From Paenibacillus woosongensis (GTDB lineage Bacteria; Bacillota; Bacilli; Paenibacillales; Paenibacillaceae): a stretch of DNA of 64,000 nucleotides. Below, in pieces: positions 53,280-60,804 of the stretch; the first letter of the stretch is position 1, and every line of letters begins with the position of its first letter. The position numbers were made by a program, and so were the translations under genes. The stretch lies in contig NZ_CP126084.1 of assembly GCF_030122845.1 (NCBI RefSeq), positions 2,108,001 to 2,172,000 of the forward strand, in the 5' to 3' direction. The notes below the pieces were generated by a model. The model saw only the letters and a list, made by a program, of their open reading frames with translations. It had not been told where the DNA came from and did not search any database.

Positions 53280-54047
53280 CTAAATCGATTTCCCGAGCGC
53301 AGTCTGCCAACCGATACATATAACCCCTAGAAAGTATAGGATACCGGAAAGGTGAATGACCTTTCGTCGTATTGCTATAGTAATCGTGGAATGTTCAGTT
53401 AACCAAGCGATAAGCGGAAGTACCTGAAGGCCATGGAAGCCGAGACCGTGCAGCCAAATGAGATTTCCCTCAAGGCCCGTAAACCGGCTTTGATTCAAGG
53501 AAATCCAGATGCCCGCTGCAAAAGAAAGCATCGTGGCCAGCAGCGCGTAACGGATCGCCAGCACGATTTCTGGACGGGTTTGCGAGGCTTTTGGGCGAAA
53601 GAAGGGGATGGAGAAGAAGATATATACGATCACCAGCAGGAGGGCAACCAGACCGAAGCCAATACCAACGAAATGATCAAAGAAGGAGCCATCCTCAACA
53701 AAACGCGGGTTGACGCCGCGAAAATTTTGGATGGTCTCTGCTCCATAGGAATAAAGCGATAGGATAACGAAGGCCCAGCGGAAGAACGCTCGTTTTTTGG
53801 GGCTCATTCCGGAAAGAGGGCTAATCGCCGCGGTAGAAATGAGAAAAATACCTAACGCGGCATCAAAGGAAATGGCTCTGGACACATCACCGTCCGGTGA
53901 TGTTGCGCCTCCATACAGCAACACCCAAATACCGCAAGCTGCTGCCAGCACAAAGCCCAGTAGACCGATGCAGACAAGCACCCGCTCTCCTTCGAGCAAT
54001 TTTACGGTAGTGCTTTTGCTTACGCCAGTAAATTGTTGATTCATCAT
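53280..54047 (-). CDS. Polytopic membrane protein, unknown (possibly truncated by a stop)
   Basis: A 255-residue protein with seven hydrophobic helices; no soluble domain. Features include GLGFHGLQVLPLIAWL and RYALLATMLSFAAGIW. The family is not recognised. After its TAG stop the same frame continues for 46 codons (53279-53142, EWSWLPSLACGCFIITIVIG, then AIVLYQAKHILSPAYW) to a TGA at 53139. That extension encodes an eighth helix with a charged end and has no start codon or ribosome site of its own, so the TAG may be premature. Confidence 0.7.
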   Translation of the reverse strand: MMNQQFTGVSKSTTVKLLEGERVLVCIGLLGFVLAAACGIWVLLYGGATSPDGDVSRAISFDAALGIFLISTAAISPLSGMSPKKRAFFRWAFVILSLYSYGAETIQNFRGVNPRFVEDGSFFDHFVGIGFGLVALLLVIVYIFFSIPFFRPKASQTRPEIVLAIRYALLATMLSFAAGIWISLNQSRFTGLEGNLIWLHGLGFHGLQVLPLIAWLTEHSTITIAIRRKVIHLSGILYFLGVICIGWQTALGKSI

Positions 54048-54219
54048 TCAACCTCCAGACCATAGTTATTCCCACTGTATAGGAAGACAAGATCAGACTG
54101 CATCGGTCTGAGGTATTATTTGCCAGCTGGTCCGGGGGATGAGGGGCAAGCTGTTAGCAGCCTGGAGATTGCGGCAGATCTGAATGTTGCAACCTGGTCA
54201 AAAAAATAAAAAAAGGTTG

Positions 54220-54248
54220 TTGACTCTCTTAGCCCAGCATGATATTAT
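54220..54248 (+). promoter_or_regulatory. Promoter of the tRNA-Leu gene
   Basis: TTGACT, a 17-base spacer and TATTAT, about 45 bases before the tRNA. Confidence 0.75.
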
Positions 54249-54292
54249 ATATCTTGTCGCTGCGGAAAACACTCTGCAAGACAAGACAACAT

Positions 54293-54376
<84 letters not shown>

Positions 54377-54390
54377 TCAGGTTATACAGG

Positions 54391-54435
54391 AAGGTTTCTG
54401 ATTTGCTTATCTCAGCAGATTGGGAACCTTTTTTT
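54391..54435 (+). terminator. Terminator of the tRNA gene
   Basis: The stem AAGGTTTC/GGAACCTT (one G-T pair) is followed by a run of seven T. Confidence 0.8.
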
Positions 54436-54551
54436 GTTATCCGAGACAGCACTATCTTTGTACCGACTGCGGAAAGTCTTTTGCCATATGACAAATATGC
54501 CCTTTTCAGGTTGCTAGGAATTATTAAACACAGGATAAGAGGTGTTTCTTT

Positions 54552-54788
54552 CTGAGGTATATAGAATTTGGAATAGGCAACAAGTGGCTCATTAGGACCG
54601 AAACAGAATTAAATGACGGCACGGAATTTGAGGTAAGAGGAATAGTCCGTCCTATCCAATTTCAATCCGCATACATACGAATTTGGATAAGAAAAACCGT
54701 ACTGATTATTGATTTGAAACAAGGTTTGAAAGTGACAAAAAAGAACCGAAACGAATTTAAAATCATCTTTGGTATAGTAAGCCTATAA
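54552..54788 (+). CDS. DUF3977-like small protein with a CTG start
   Basis: 78 codons beginning CTG AGG TAT ATA: (M)RYIEFGIGNKWLIRTETELN, DGTEFEVRGIV, then AYIRIWIRKTVLIIDLKQGL and KVTKKNRNEFKIIF. This closely resembles the DUF3977 family as I remember it (about 80 residues, RYIEFG-GN start). No ATG/GTG/TTG is available; an AAGAGGTG site lies seven bases before the CTG, exactly where the Met codon should be. Either CTG is used or an ATG has mutated. AT-rich, unlike the core genes. Function unknown. Confidence 0.6.
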   Translation: MRYIEFGIGNKWLIRTETELNDGTEFEVRGIVRPIQFQSAYIRIWIRKTVLIIDLKQGLKVTKKNRNEFKIIFGIVSL

Positions 54789-54830
54789 GTATGCTTAAAA
54801 ACATTGATATTGCGAAAACAGCCTTAATAA

Positions 54831-54868
54831 AAACCCCTCTCGTAAATATACATTTAAGTGAGGGGTTT
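54831..54868 (-). terminator. Terminator between DUF3977 gene and RidA remnant
   Basis: The nine-pair stem AAACCCCTC/GAGGGGTTT is followed on the minus strand by TTTTTATT; it may also stop the convergent gene. Confidence 0.75.
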
Positions 54869-54877
54869 GAAGTCCAT

Positions 54878-55021
54878 TTAGACTTTAGCTGCCCATACTT
54901 CTATTTCTATTTTAATAACATACAGCTCAGAATTTCTTGGGATTTTGGTAATATGAGTGTAGTTGCCTACTGGGCTATACATACCTTCAGGATTTTTTCT
55001 AGTAATTTTGGAATTCTCCAT
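54878..55021 (-). pseudogene. RidA-family gene with its middle deleted
   Basis: A 47-codon frame with a CGGAGGTG ribosome site. Its first 35 residues (KITRKNPEGMYSPVGNYTHI then TKIPRNSELYV) are the N-terminus of a RidA/YjgF imine deaminase of the NPEGxYxPVGNYTH subgroup. Its last residues (KIEIEVWAAKV) are the C-terminal strand of the same subgroup. The roughly 80 residues between, including the catalytic Arg region and trimer interface, are absent while the frame is kept. This looks like a clean internal deletion; the product cannot form the RidA fold. Confidence 0.7.
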
Positions 55022-55022
55022 T

Positions 55023-55054
55023 AAAAAAGCACCTCCGTAAAAATAAGGATGCTT
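55023..55054 (-). promoter_or_regulatory. Terminator-like hairpin covering the RidA-remnant ribosome site
   Basis: On the minus strand AAGCATC pairs with GGTGCTT, the latter overlapping the CGGAGGTG ribosome site, and six T follow immediately before the ATG. It could be the terminator of a lost upstream gene or a translational/transcriptional attenuator. Confidence 0.45.
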
Positions 55055-55310
55055 CTGCCGTTTTATTCATTCATTTTATGACACACTTCACCCGCGAGAA
55101 TGGATTCTAGAAAAAACAGTAGTAGAGTATCCATAACCAGAAGATATAAAAGTTCAAAAATATTAAAAATTAATATAAAGGAACTGAAATTTGGTGTCAA
55201 TTTCAGTCATTCCCAGATTATTTTGAGGTACGATGCACTGCATCTAAGGTTTTTTAAGAACGTTTCTTGTTGATATAATACTTGCTAGAAAAGCATGCGA
55301 GGAGAAGTTC
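55055..55310. other. AT-rich intergenic region
   Basis: About 250 bases without a gene. A TATAAT at 55274-55279 precedes the response regulator at 55311; the -35 region (TTTTTA) is weak. A short palindrome AAGAACGTTTCTT (about 55256-55268) lies between them and could be an operator. Nothing else recognised. Confidence 0.5.
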
Positions 55311-56000
55311 ATGATCAAAATACTTGTGGTGGATGACGAGAGCAGCATCCGAGCGGCTGTTGCTTATGCGCTGCGCAGGGAAGGGTATGAGGTGGAGATG
55401 GCTGCGGACGGCCAGGAGGCCCTGGACAAGGTCGATACGTTCCGGCCTACGGTTATGGTGCTCGATGTCATGATGCCTCGTGTAAGCGGTTATGATGTAT
55501 GCCGCAGGCTAGATGGCCAGCCGCGGCCGGCGATTCTGTTGCTCACTGTCAAAGATGATATTGTTGATAAAGTGCTGGGACTGGAGCTGGGCGCTGACGA
55601 TTACATGACTAAACCTTTTGATATGCGAGAGCTGCTGGCCAGAGTTAAGGCTCTATTACGCCGGGGAGGGTATGTACAGCAAATGCAGCAGGAGCAGGAG
55701 GATGTACTGAGACTAGGGGATTTGACCGCAGAGATATTCAGCCGCACGGTGTCGATTCGAGGTGAGCTGCTCGAGTTAACACCTAAGGAATTTGATCTGC
55801 TAGTCTTGCTAATGCGCAATCCAGGTCGGGTCTATTCACGGGAAGTGCTGCTGGAGAAGGTATGGGCTATGGATTTTGCGGGTGGCACCCGCACGGTGGA
55901 CATCCATGTACAGCGTTTGCGTAAAAAGCTGGGCAGTCACTACGGCATCATTCAGACCGTTCACGGGATCGGCTATAAAAGTACGGAGTTACCGAGATGA
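55311..56000 (+). CDS. OmpR-family response regulator
   Basis: A 229-residue regulator: VVDDESSIR acidic pair, phosphoacceptor MVLDVMMPRVSG, switch Thr in LLTVKDD and Lys in MTKPFDMRELL, then the winged helix (ELTPKEFDLLVLLMRNPGRV, VDIHVQRLRKKLG). Its stop overlaps the kinase start by four bases. The three 11-bp-phased repeats ahead of the downstream lipoprotein gene are a plausible target. Confidence 0.95.
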   Translation: MIKILVVDDESSIRAAVAYALRREGYEVEMAADGQEALDKVDTFRPTVMVLDVMMPRVSGYDVCRRLDGQPRPAILLLTVKDDIVDKVLGLELGADDYMTKPFDMRELLARVKALLRRGGYVQQMQQEQEDVLRLGDLTAEIFSRTVSIRGELLELTPKEFDLLVLLMRNPGRVYSREVLLEKVWAMDFAGGTRTVDIHVQRLRKKLGSHYGIIQTVHGIGYKSTELPR

Positions 56001-57538
56001 TCGGCGAATTTCGGCTAGGCCTGAAGGGGAAAATATCTTTGCTGCTCGCCCTATTGCTCGTTTTTGTCGTGACCTGCCTGAGTGTGCTGGTGCTGAGCGG
56101 CATCCGGGAGAACCAGCGAACCTTGCTGGAGCAGTCTTTTACCCGGCAAGCAGAAGCCACCAATCTGCACGTGCGTGAGGAATATCTGACCGGAGACAGG
56201 ATGCAGCCGGATCAGTTTATGAAGCAGTGGGGTCAACGGCTGGCTGTGGATTTGGGCGCACAAAGCGGTATGGCAGTGACGCTGTATACGGTGGACGGCA
56301 CCTTTGCCGCTACCTCGCTGCCGTTTCAGTCCCAGGCTGATGTGCAGGATGCTCTGCATTTTACAGCCCAAGGGCAGTCAGCGTACATCACCGAAGGGGA
56401 TCAGTTGTTGTTTCTCGCTCCTCTCTACAATGCCGAGCAGCGTTTGGGCACGGTGCAGTTTCATGCTTCACTTGCTGGGCAAAATGCTTTTTACGCCCGA
56501 ATCCGCGGGTTGTTTCTTCTTGCTGGAGCCACCGTGCTTGGTGCCGGCTTCCTCATCGGTTACGTCTATGTCCGGCGCCAGGTTAATGTCATTGACCGAT
56601 TGAACAGGGCGGCATCACAAATTGGGCAAGGCGATTATCTGTCCGCCCCTTCGGTCATCAGAAAGGATGAGCTGGGTGAGCTCGCCCAAGGAATCTATGA
56701 AATGAGCCGCAGTATCTCCACGTCAGTCAGTGCTTTGCATGAAGAAAAGCAGAAGCTGATTGATACGGTGGCGCGACTGCGAGAACTGGAGCAGCAGCAG
56801 AAACAGTTCATCAGCAATATCAGCCATGAGCTGAAGACGCCGTTAACCTCGATCCTCGCGTACGCCGACCTCTTGAATATGTACAGCGATGATCCTGCTC
56901 TGCTGGACGATGCCGGAAGGCGTATCCATGTGGAGGCGCAGCGGCTGTATGGTCTTGTAGAGAAGGCGCTGCAGTTGTCGGCGATGGATGTTTACGAGTT
57001 TGAGACACGAGCGGAGGCGGTTCCACTGCGAACTTTGCTGGAGGAAGCTGTGGCCCGGCTGCAAGGAAAGGCGGACAACTGCGGGGTCACCATCCATACT
57101 TCGCTTGCTGCAGGAGAGGTATGGGCCGATCCTGAGAATGTGATGCATATCATGCTTAATTTACTGGACAATGCGGTGAAATATAACCGGCCAGGCGGAC
57201 AAGTCCACCTACTTAACTACATAACAGCACAAGCAGATGGGACACAGCGAATGATCATCGAAGTTGCGGATACGGGAATCGGTATTCCAGAGGAAGCCGT
57301 ACTACGTATTTTCGACCCGTTTTATACAGTCAGCAAAGATCGTTCAAGAGCCAGCGGTGGAACAGGACTTGGGTTAGCTCTGGTTCGTAATCTTGCCGAG
57401 AAGCAAGGAGGAATGGTACAGCTTGTCGAGACGGGGCCGGACGGGTCGTGTTTCATGGTAGAGCTTCCACTGCATGCCTCTGGTTCGGAAGGAATAAAAT
57501 ATACACAAACTAACAAAGGCGAAGCTCGGAATGAATAA
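55997..57538 (+). CDS. Sensor histidine kinase with extracytoplasmic sensor domain
   Basis: A 513-residue kinase: TM1 (ISLLLALLLVFVVTCLSVLVL), an extracytoplasmic domain of about 125 residues (dCache/PAS-like, AVTLYTVDGTFAATSLPF), TM2 (LFLLAGATVLGAGFLIGYVY), HAMP (NVIDRLNRAASQIGQGDY), phosphoacceptor SNISHELKTPLTSIL, and ATPase boxes NLLDNAVKYN, ADTGIGIP and GGTGLGLALV. Coupled to the regulator by an ATGA overlap. Confidence 0.95.
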   Translation: MIGEFRLGLKGKISLLLALLLVFVVTCLSVLVLSGIRENQRTLLEQSFTRQAEATNLHVREEYLTGDRMQPDQFMKQWGQRLAVDLGAQSGMAVTLYTVDGTFAATSLPFQSQADVQDALHFTAQGQSAYITEGDQLLFLAPLYNAEQRLGTVQFHASLAGQNAFYARIRGLFLLAGATVLGAGFLIGYVYVRRQVNVIDRLNRAASQIGQGDYLSAPSVIRKDELGELAQGIYEMSRSISTSVSALHEEKQKLIDTVARLRELEQQQKQFISNISHELKTPLTSILAYADLLNMYSDDPALLDDAGRRIHVEAQRLYGLVEKALQLSAMDVYEFETRAEAVPLRTLLEEAVARLQGKADNCGVTIHTSLAAGEVWADPENVMHIMLNLLDNAVKYNRPGGQVHLLNYITAQADGTQRMIIEVADTGIGIPEEAVLRIFDPFYTVSKDRSRASGGTGLGLALVRNLAEKQGGMVQLVETGPDGSCFMVELPLHASGSEGIKYTQTNKGEARNE

Positions 57539-57579
57539 GATCATCCGGGCTTTTCGACATGATCGAGCCCCAATAGTGA

Positions 57580-57607
57580 TTTACGGATTGTTTACAAGTT
57601 CGTTACA
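57580..57607 (+). promoter_or_regulatory. Triple 11-bp direct repeat upstream of the lipoprotein gene
   Basis: TTTACG (57580), TTTACA (57591) and GTTACA (57602) have an exact 11-base period, the layout of tandem sites for OmpR/PhoB-family regulators (compare the PhoP box of B. subtilis). A TATACT -10 element follows at 57639-57644. Confidence 0.5.
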
Positions 57608-57744
57608 AGCCAGATATTTTTACGAAATATTGTCTCTCTATACTAAGGGTGATGGAGGAGCTTGCAGCAGATGAAGCAGACCACAACCGCACAACCGGAT
57701 CAAACGGCCGGGGTATGAATTACATTTTGAGAAGGAGGGCCTTG

Positions 57745-58929
57745 ATGAAGATGAACAGAAGGAACTATATCGCCGGACTGCTTGCAGCGACCTTGCTGTC
57801 AGCCGGCATGATATCGGGTTGTAATGCAGCGCAGGAGGGAAGAACAGCACCGGTTCGCAGTACGCCCGATGTAGGAAGCCTCAGCAGCGCCGAGACGGGA
57901 GGAGGAAAACGTGAACTGACTGTAGTCAAAGAGGGCAAACCGCCTGCTGAGCAGGGAATTGCCGTGCAGCGTATACACCGGATTGAAGGTGCAAATATAG
58001 AAAAATGGCTTTCAGACGATGAACTGGAGATCGAAGTGACCGCATTGGAGAAGGAGGCGACTGCTACGGAGGGAGCGCAATATAGCCACCGTCAGTTCCG
58101 TTTGGATCTGGAGTCAGGACAGCGACAGAGCATTGCGAAGCAACCAGGAGCGAGTCCCGGTGAAGTTATCAAATCATTCTTATCGCCGGATGGGAAATAC
58201 AGCTTCATTCAGACCTGGAAGAACAAATATACGGTCGAGAATGCGATCGAAAATATGGCTACAGGTGAACGGCGTGAAGTCACGGTTGATAATTATATAG
58301 AAGTGGGCGGTTGGCTCAATAATGACTCCTATATTCTGGCCGCCGGCTCGGTGGAGGACTTAGGGGTGATATGGAAGATTTCCGTGGACGGTACCCGGAC
58401 AAAGATCAAGTTACAGGATTCCGAAGTAGATTACTTCATCCAATCCCAATTTGCTGTGGGTAATGGGAAAATATATTACACAGATGCCAAAAACCGCCTG
58501 AAAAGCTTCACCCCCACACAAGCTCGGCCAACCGTGCTAGCCAAGGATATCTCTGCCATGAGCCTGTCTCCTGACAGTCAGCGGATTGCCGTTACCTCAA
58601 GACGCGACGGGCAGGAAGAAGAGAACCTGCTCATCTATGATACGAGTGGTCATGTGCAAGGCTTACAGATCGGTAAAGGTGATGTAGTGTCGGATCAATC
58701 CTGGTCCCCCGATTCTTCCAAGCTAGCCTTCGCGGTCTATACCGAGGATCAGGGCGGCATGAATGGTATCTATATTTTTGATACTGTCTCCGGCAAGGTA
58801 TCGCCGCTAGGATTATCGTACTACCCGACGTATCCGCTAAGCTGGAACCCTTCTGGTACAAGGCTCGGCATCACTGTGGATGACAATGAGAAGCTTGTCG
58901 TAACATATATTGTCGATTTCAAACCATGA
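57745..58929 (+). CDS. Lipoprotein with TolB/WD40-like beta-propeller
   Basis: A 394-residue exported protein with lipoprotein signal (NYIAGLLAATLLSAGMISGC, lipobox Cys about residue 24). Repeated blades of the PD40/TolB type follow: FLSPDGKYSFIQTWKNK, MSLSPDSQRIAVTSRRDG, SWSPDSSKLAFAVYTEDQ, SWNPSGTRLGITVDDN. It probably senses or presents a ligand outside the membrane. The ATG at 57745 has GAAGGAGGG; the longer frame is not credible. Adjacent to a two-component system, so possibly its accessory sensor or output. Confidence 0.85.
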   Translation: MKMNRRNYIAGLLAATLLSAGMISGCNAAQEGRTAPVRSTPDVGSLSSAETGGGKRELTVVKEGKPPAEQGIAVQRIHRIEGANIEKWLSDDELEIEVTALEKEATATEGAQYSHRQFRLDLESGQRQSIAKQPGASPGEVIKSFLSPDGKYSFIQTWKNKYTVENAIENMATGERREVTVDNYIEVGGWLNNDSYILAAGSVEDLGVIWKISVDGTRTKIKLQDSEVDYFIQSQFAVGNGKIYYTDAKNRLKSFTPTQARPTVLAKDISAMSLSPDSQRIAVTSRRDGQEEENLLIYDTSGHVQGLQIGKGDVVSDQSWSPDSSKLAFAVYTEDQGGMNGIYIFDTVSGKVSPLGLSYYPTYPLSWNPSGTRLGITVDDNEKLVVTYIVDFKP

Positions 58930-58969
58930 TTATGTTCGGAAAAAAAGAGAAGAAAAAGGAGAGATCGTT

Positions 58970-59668
58970 ATGAAAAAAAAGCTTATCTCCCTCATTGTAT
59001 TGGGAATGACTTTATCGGGAACCGCCGGTGTATATGCCGGAAGCAAGCTGGAGAAGATCAGCGCTTATCTGAATCACGGAATTAGCTTTAAAGTAAACGG
59101 AGCCGTACAATCTTTAACAGACAGTAATGGCAAAAAGCTGTTGCCCATCACCTATCAAAATACGACGTATTTGCCGGTGCGGGCCATTTCCAACATAGCT
59201 GGAATCAATGTAGAGTTCGATGCCGCCAGCCAGCAAATTCGGTTGGAAACGAAACAAGGCGGGGATAATCAGCCAGCAAGTGAATTGATAACTATCAATT
59301 ATAGTGAAGCACAGATTAAGGTGATCAAAAAGGCTTACGCCACTTTCGAATCCTTCGAGACAGCCTATGCTCCTAAGCAAATGACCGCAAACGACAGCTA
59401 CGTTAAAGCGGCAGCTACCGATGATGGAGTCCATTTGATCTTTGAGCATATGACTGTTGTTGTGTCGCCACGGGATTATTCCACCGACTATGCATCCAAG
59501 GAGGTCAAGTTATCCAATGGCGTCATCGCGAAGTGGTATTCACCTTCCGGTACGCCGATGCTGGGTTTTCAACTGGATGACCGGACGGTGACGATTAGCT
59601 CCCCAGACGGTTCCCTGAGCAGCAGCCAAATCGAGCAGGTCGCTGTGAGTGTGGGTAAACTGGATTAA
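58970..59668 (+). CDS. Secreted protein with copper-amine-oxidase-type stalk domain
   Basis: A 232-residue protein with signal peptide (MKKKLISLIVLGMTLSGTAG, cleavage after VYA). Residues 30-95 form a stalk/CuAO N1-like domain: ISFKVNGAVQSLTDSNGKKL, then LPITYQNTTYLPVRAISNIA and GINVEFDAASQQIRLE. These domains are numerous in Paenibacillus envelope proteins and bind wall or substrates; no catalytic part is present. The C-terminal half is unclassified. It is 40 bases downstream of the lipoprotein gene and shares its terminator. Confidence 0.85.
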   Translation: MKKKLISLIVLGMTLSGTAGVYAGSKLEKISAYLNHGISFKVNGAVQSLTDSNGKKLLPITYQNTTYLPVRAISNIAGINVEFDAASQQIRLETKQGGDNQPASELITINYSEAQIKVIKKAYATFESFETAYAPKQMTANDSYVKAAATDDGVHLIFEHMTVVVSPRDYSTDYASKEVKLSNGVIAKWYSPSGTPMLGFQLDDRTVTISSPDGSLSSSQIEQVAVSVGKLD

Positions 59669-59690
59669 GGAACAACTAATAATAAAGAAG

Positions 59691-59723
59691 ATGCCCCCTG
59701 ATGAACTTGTGATCAGGGGGCAT
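59691..59723. terminator. Bidirectional terminator
   Basis: A perfect 12-pair stem ATGCCCCCTGAT/ATCAGGGGGCAT between convergent genes. Confidence 0.85.
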
Positions 59724-59763
59724 TCTGGCGATTATATGTGAGAAGATACATTCAATAACAATC

Positions 59764-60804
59764 TCAATACAATTTCTTTACTTGTTCGGGATCAAAAGGA
59801 ACCCAGTCGTCAATTCTGCCTTCGCGGAGCTTACTGGCCCAAGCAGGGTCAGCTAATAATCCCCTCCCTACGGCTACCAGATCGAATTCTTCGCGTTCAA
59901 GTCTTTCGATTAATTCGTCGACTCGACTAAGACTGGCTCCCTTTCCTTCAGTAAAGAAGCTCGTCACATCACGATCCAGACCAATCGAGCCTACGGTAAT
60001 TGTCGGTTTCCCCGTCAGTTTTTTTGTCCAGCCAGCAAGGTTCAGATTAGAATTTTCGAATTCAGGTTCCCAGAATCGGCGAGTGGAGCAGTGGAATATG
60101 TCAACGCCTGCGTCAACCAAGGGGGCTAAGAACCTTTCCAGCTCATTTGGCGTCTTCACTAATTTGGCAGTGTAATCCGTTCCTTTCCACTGCGAGAACC
60201 GCAGCACGATCGGAAAATCGGGGCCCACAGCAAGACGGCAAGCTGAGATGACCTCTGCCCCAAACCGGGTACGTTCTACAAAGTCCCCTCCGTACTGATC
60301 CGTACGCTGATTCGTTTCCTCCCAGAAAAATTGGTCTATTAAATATCCGTGCGCGCCGTGAAGTTCGATACCGTCAAATCCCAAACGCTTCGCTTCAAAT
60401 GCTGCCTGAGAGAAGGCTTGGATCATCGCCTCAATATCTGATTCGGAGTAATCATTGACGTGGCCTCGGGCCCCCATATGCCAGATCTGAGGTATAATCT
60501 TTCCGCCTGCGTTATGTACCTCAGTCACTACGTTTGCCCAACCGTCCAAGGCATCTGCGCCAAAAAAATGCGGCACGTTGCTTTGATTGGATGAGTCTGG
60601 ATGATTAATCACTGTCCCTTCGGTAATGATAAGCCCTACAGCGTTTTCAGCCCTGCGGCGATAATAAGCAGCCACATCCGAGCCCGGAATCCCACCGGGA
60701 GAAAATTGTCTTGTCATCGGTGCCATCACGATGCGATTCGATAGTGTCGTACCCCCAAAGGGAAATGGCTCAAATAACGATTGAACGGACTGCATATCAT
60801 TCAT
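59764..60804 (-). CDS. Old Yellow Enzyme family flavin oxidoreductase (short form)
   Basis: A 346-residue FMN TIM-barrel enoate/xenobiotic reductase. OYE motifs: LSNRIVMAPMTRQFSPGGIP, QIWHMGARG, FDGIELHGAHGYLIDQFF (HxAHGYL), NQRTDQYGGDFVERTRF, VGRGLLADPAW. Between QIWHMGA and the DIEAMIQAFSQAAFEAK helix there are only about 12 residues, whereas relatives have about 50 with a PSG-containing substrate loop. The rest is intact, so this may be a natural short form or an in-frame deletion. The start has TTGGAGGT. Confidence 0.9.
   Translation of the reverse strand: MNDMQSVQSLFEPFPFGGTTLSNRIVMAPMTRQFSPGGIPGSDVAAYYRRRAENAVGLIITEGTVINHPDSSNQSNVPHFFGADALDGWANVVTEVHNAGGKIIPQIWHMGARGHVNDYSESDIEAMIQAFSQAAFEAKRLGFDGIELHGAHGYLIDQFFWEETNQRTDQYGGDFVERTRFGAEVISACRLAVGPDFPIVLRFSQWKGTDYTAKLVKTPNELERFLAPLVDAGVDIFHCSTRRFWEPEFENSNLNLAGWTKKLTGKPTITVGSIGLDRDVTSFFTEGKGASLSRVDELIERLEREEFDLVAVGRGLLADPAWASKLREGRIDDWVPFDPEQVKKLY

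Noticed and set aside
54791..55024. 77-codon plus-strand reading frame
   Set aside because: It is antisense to the RidA remnant, which has the ribosome site and family similarity.
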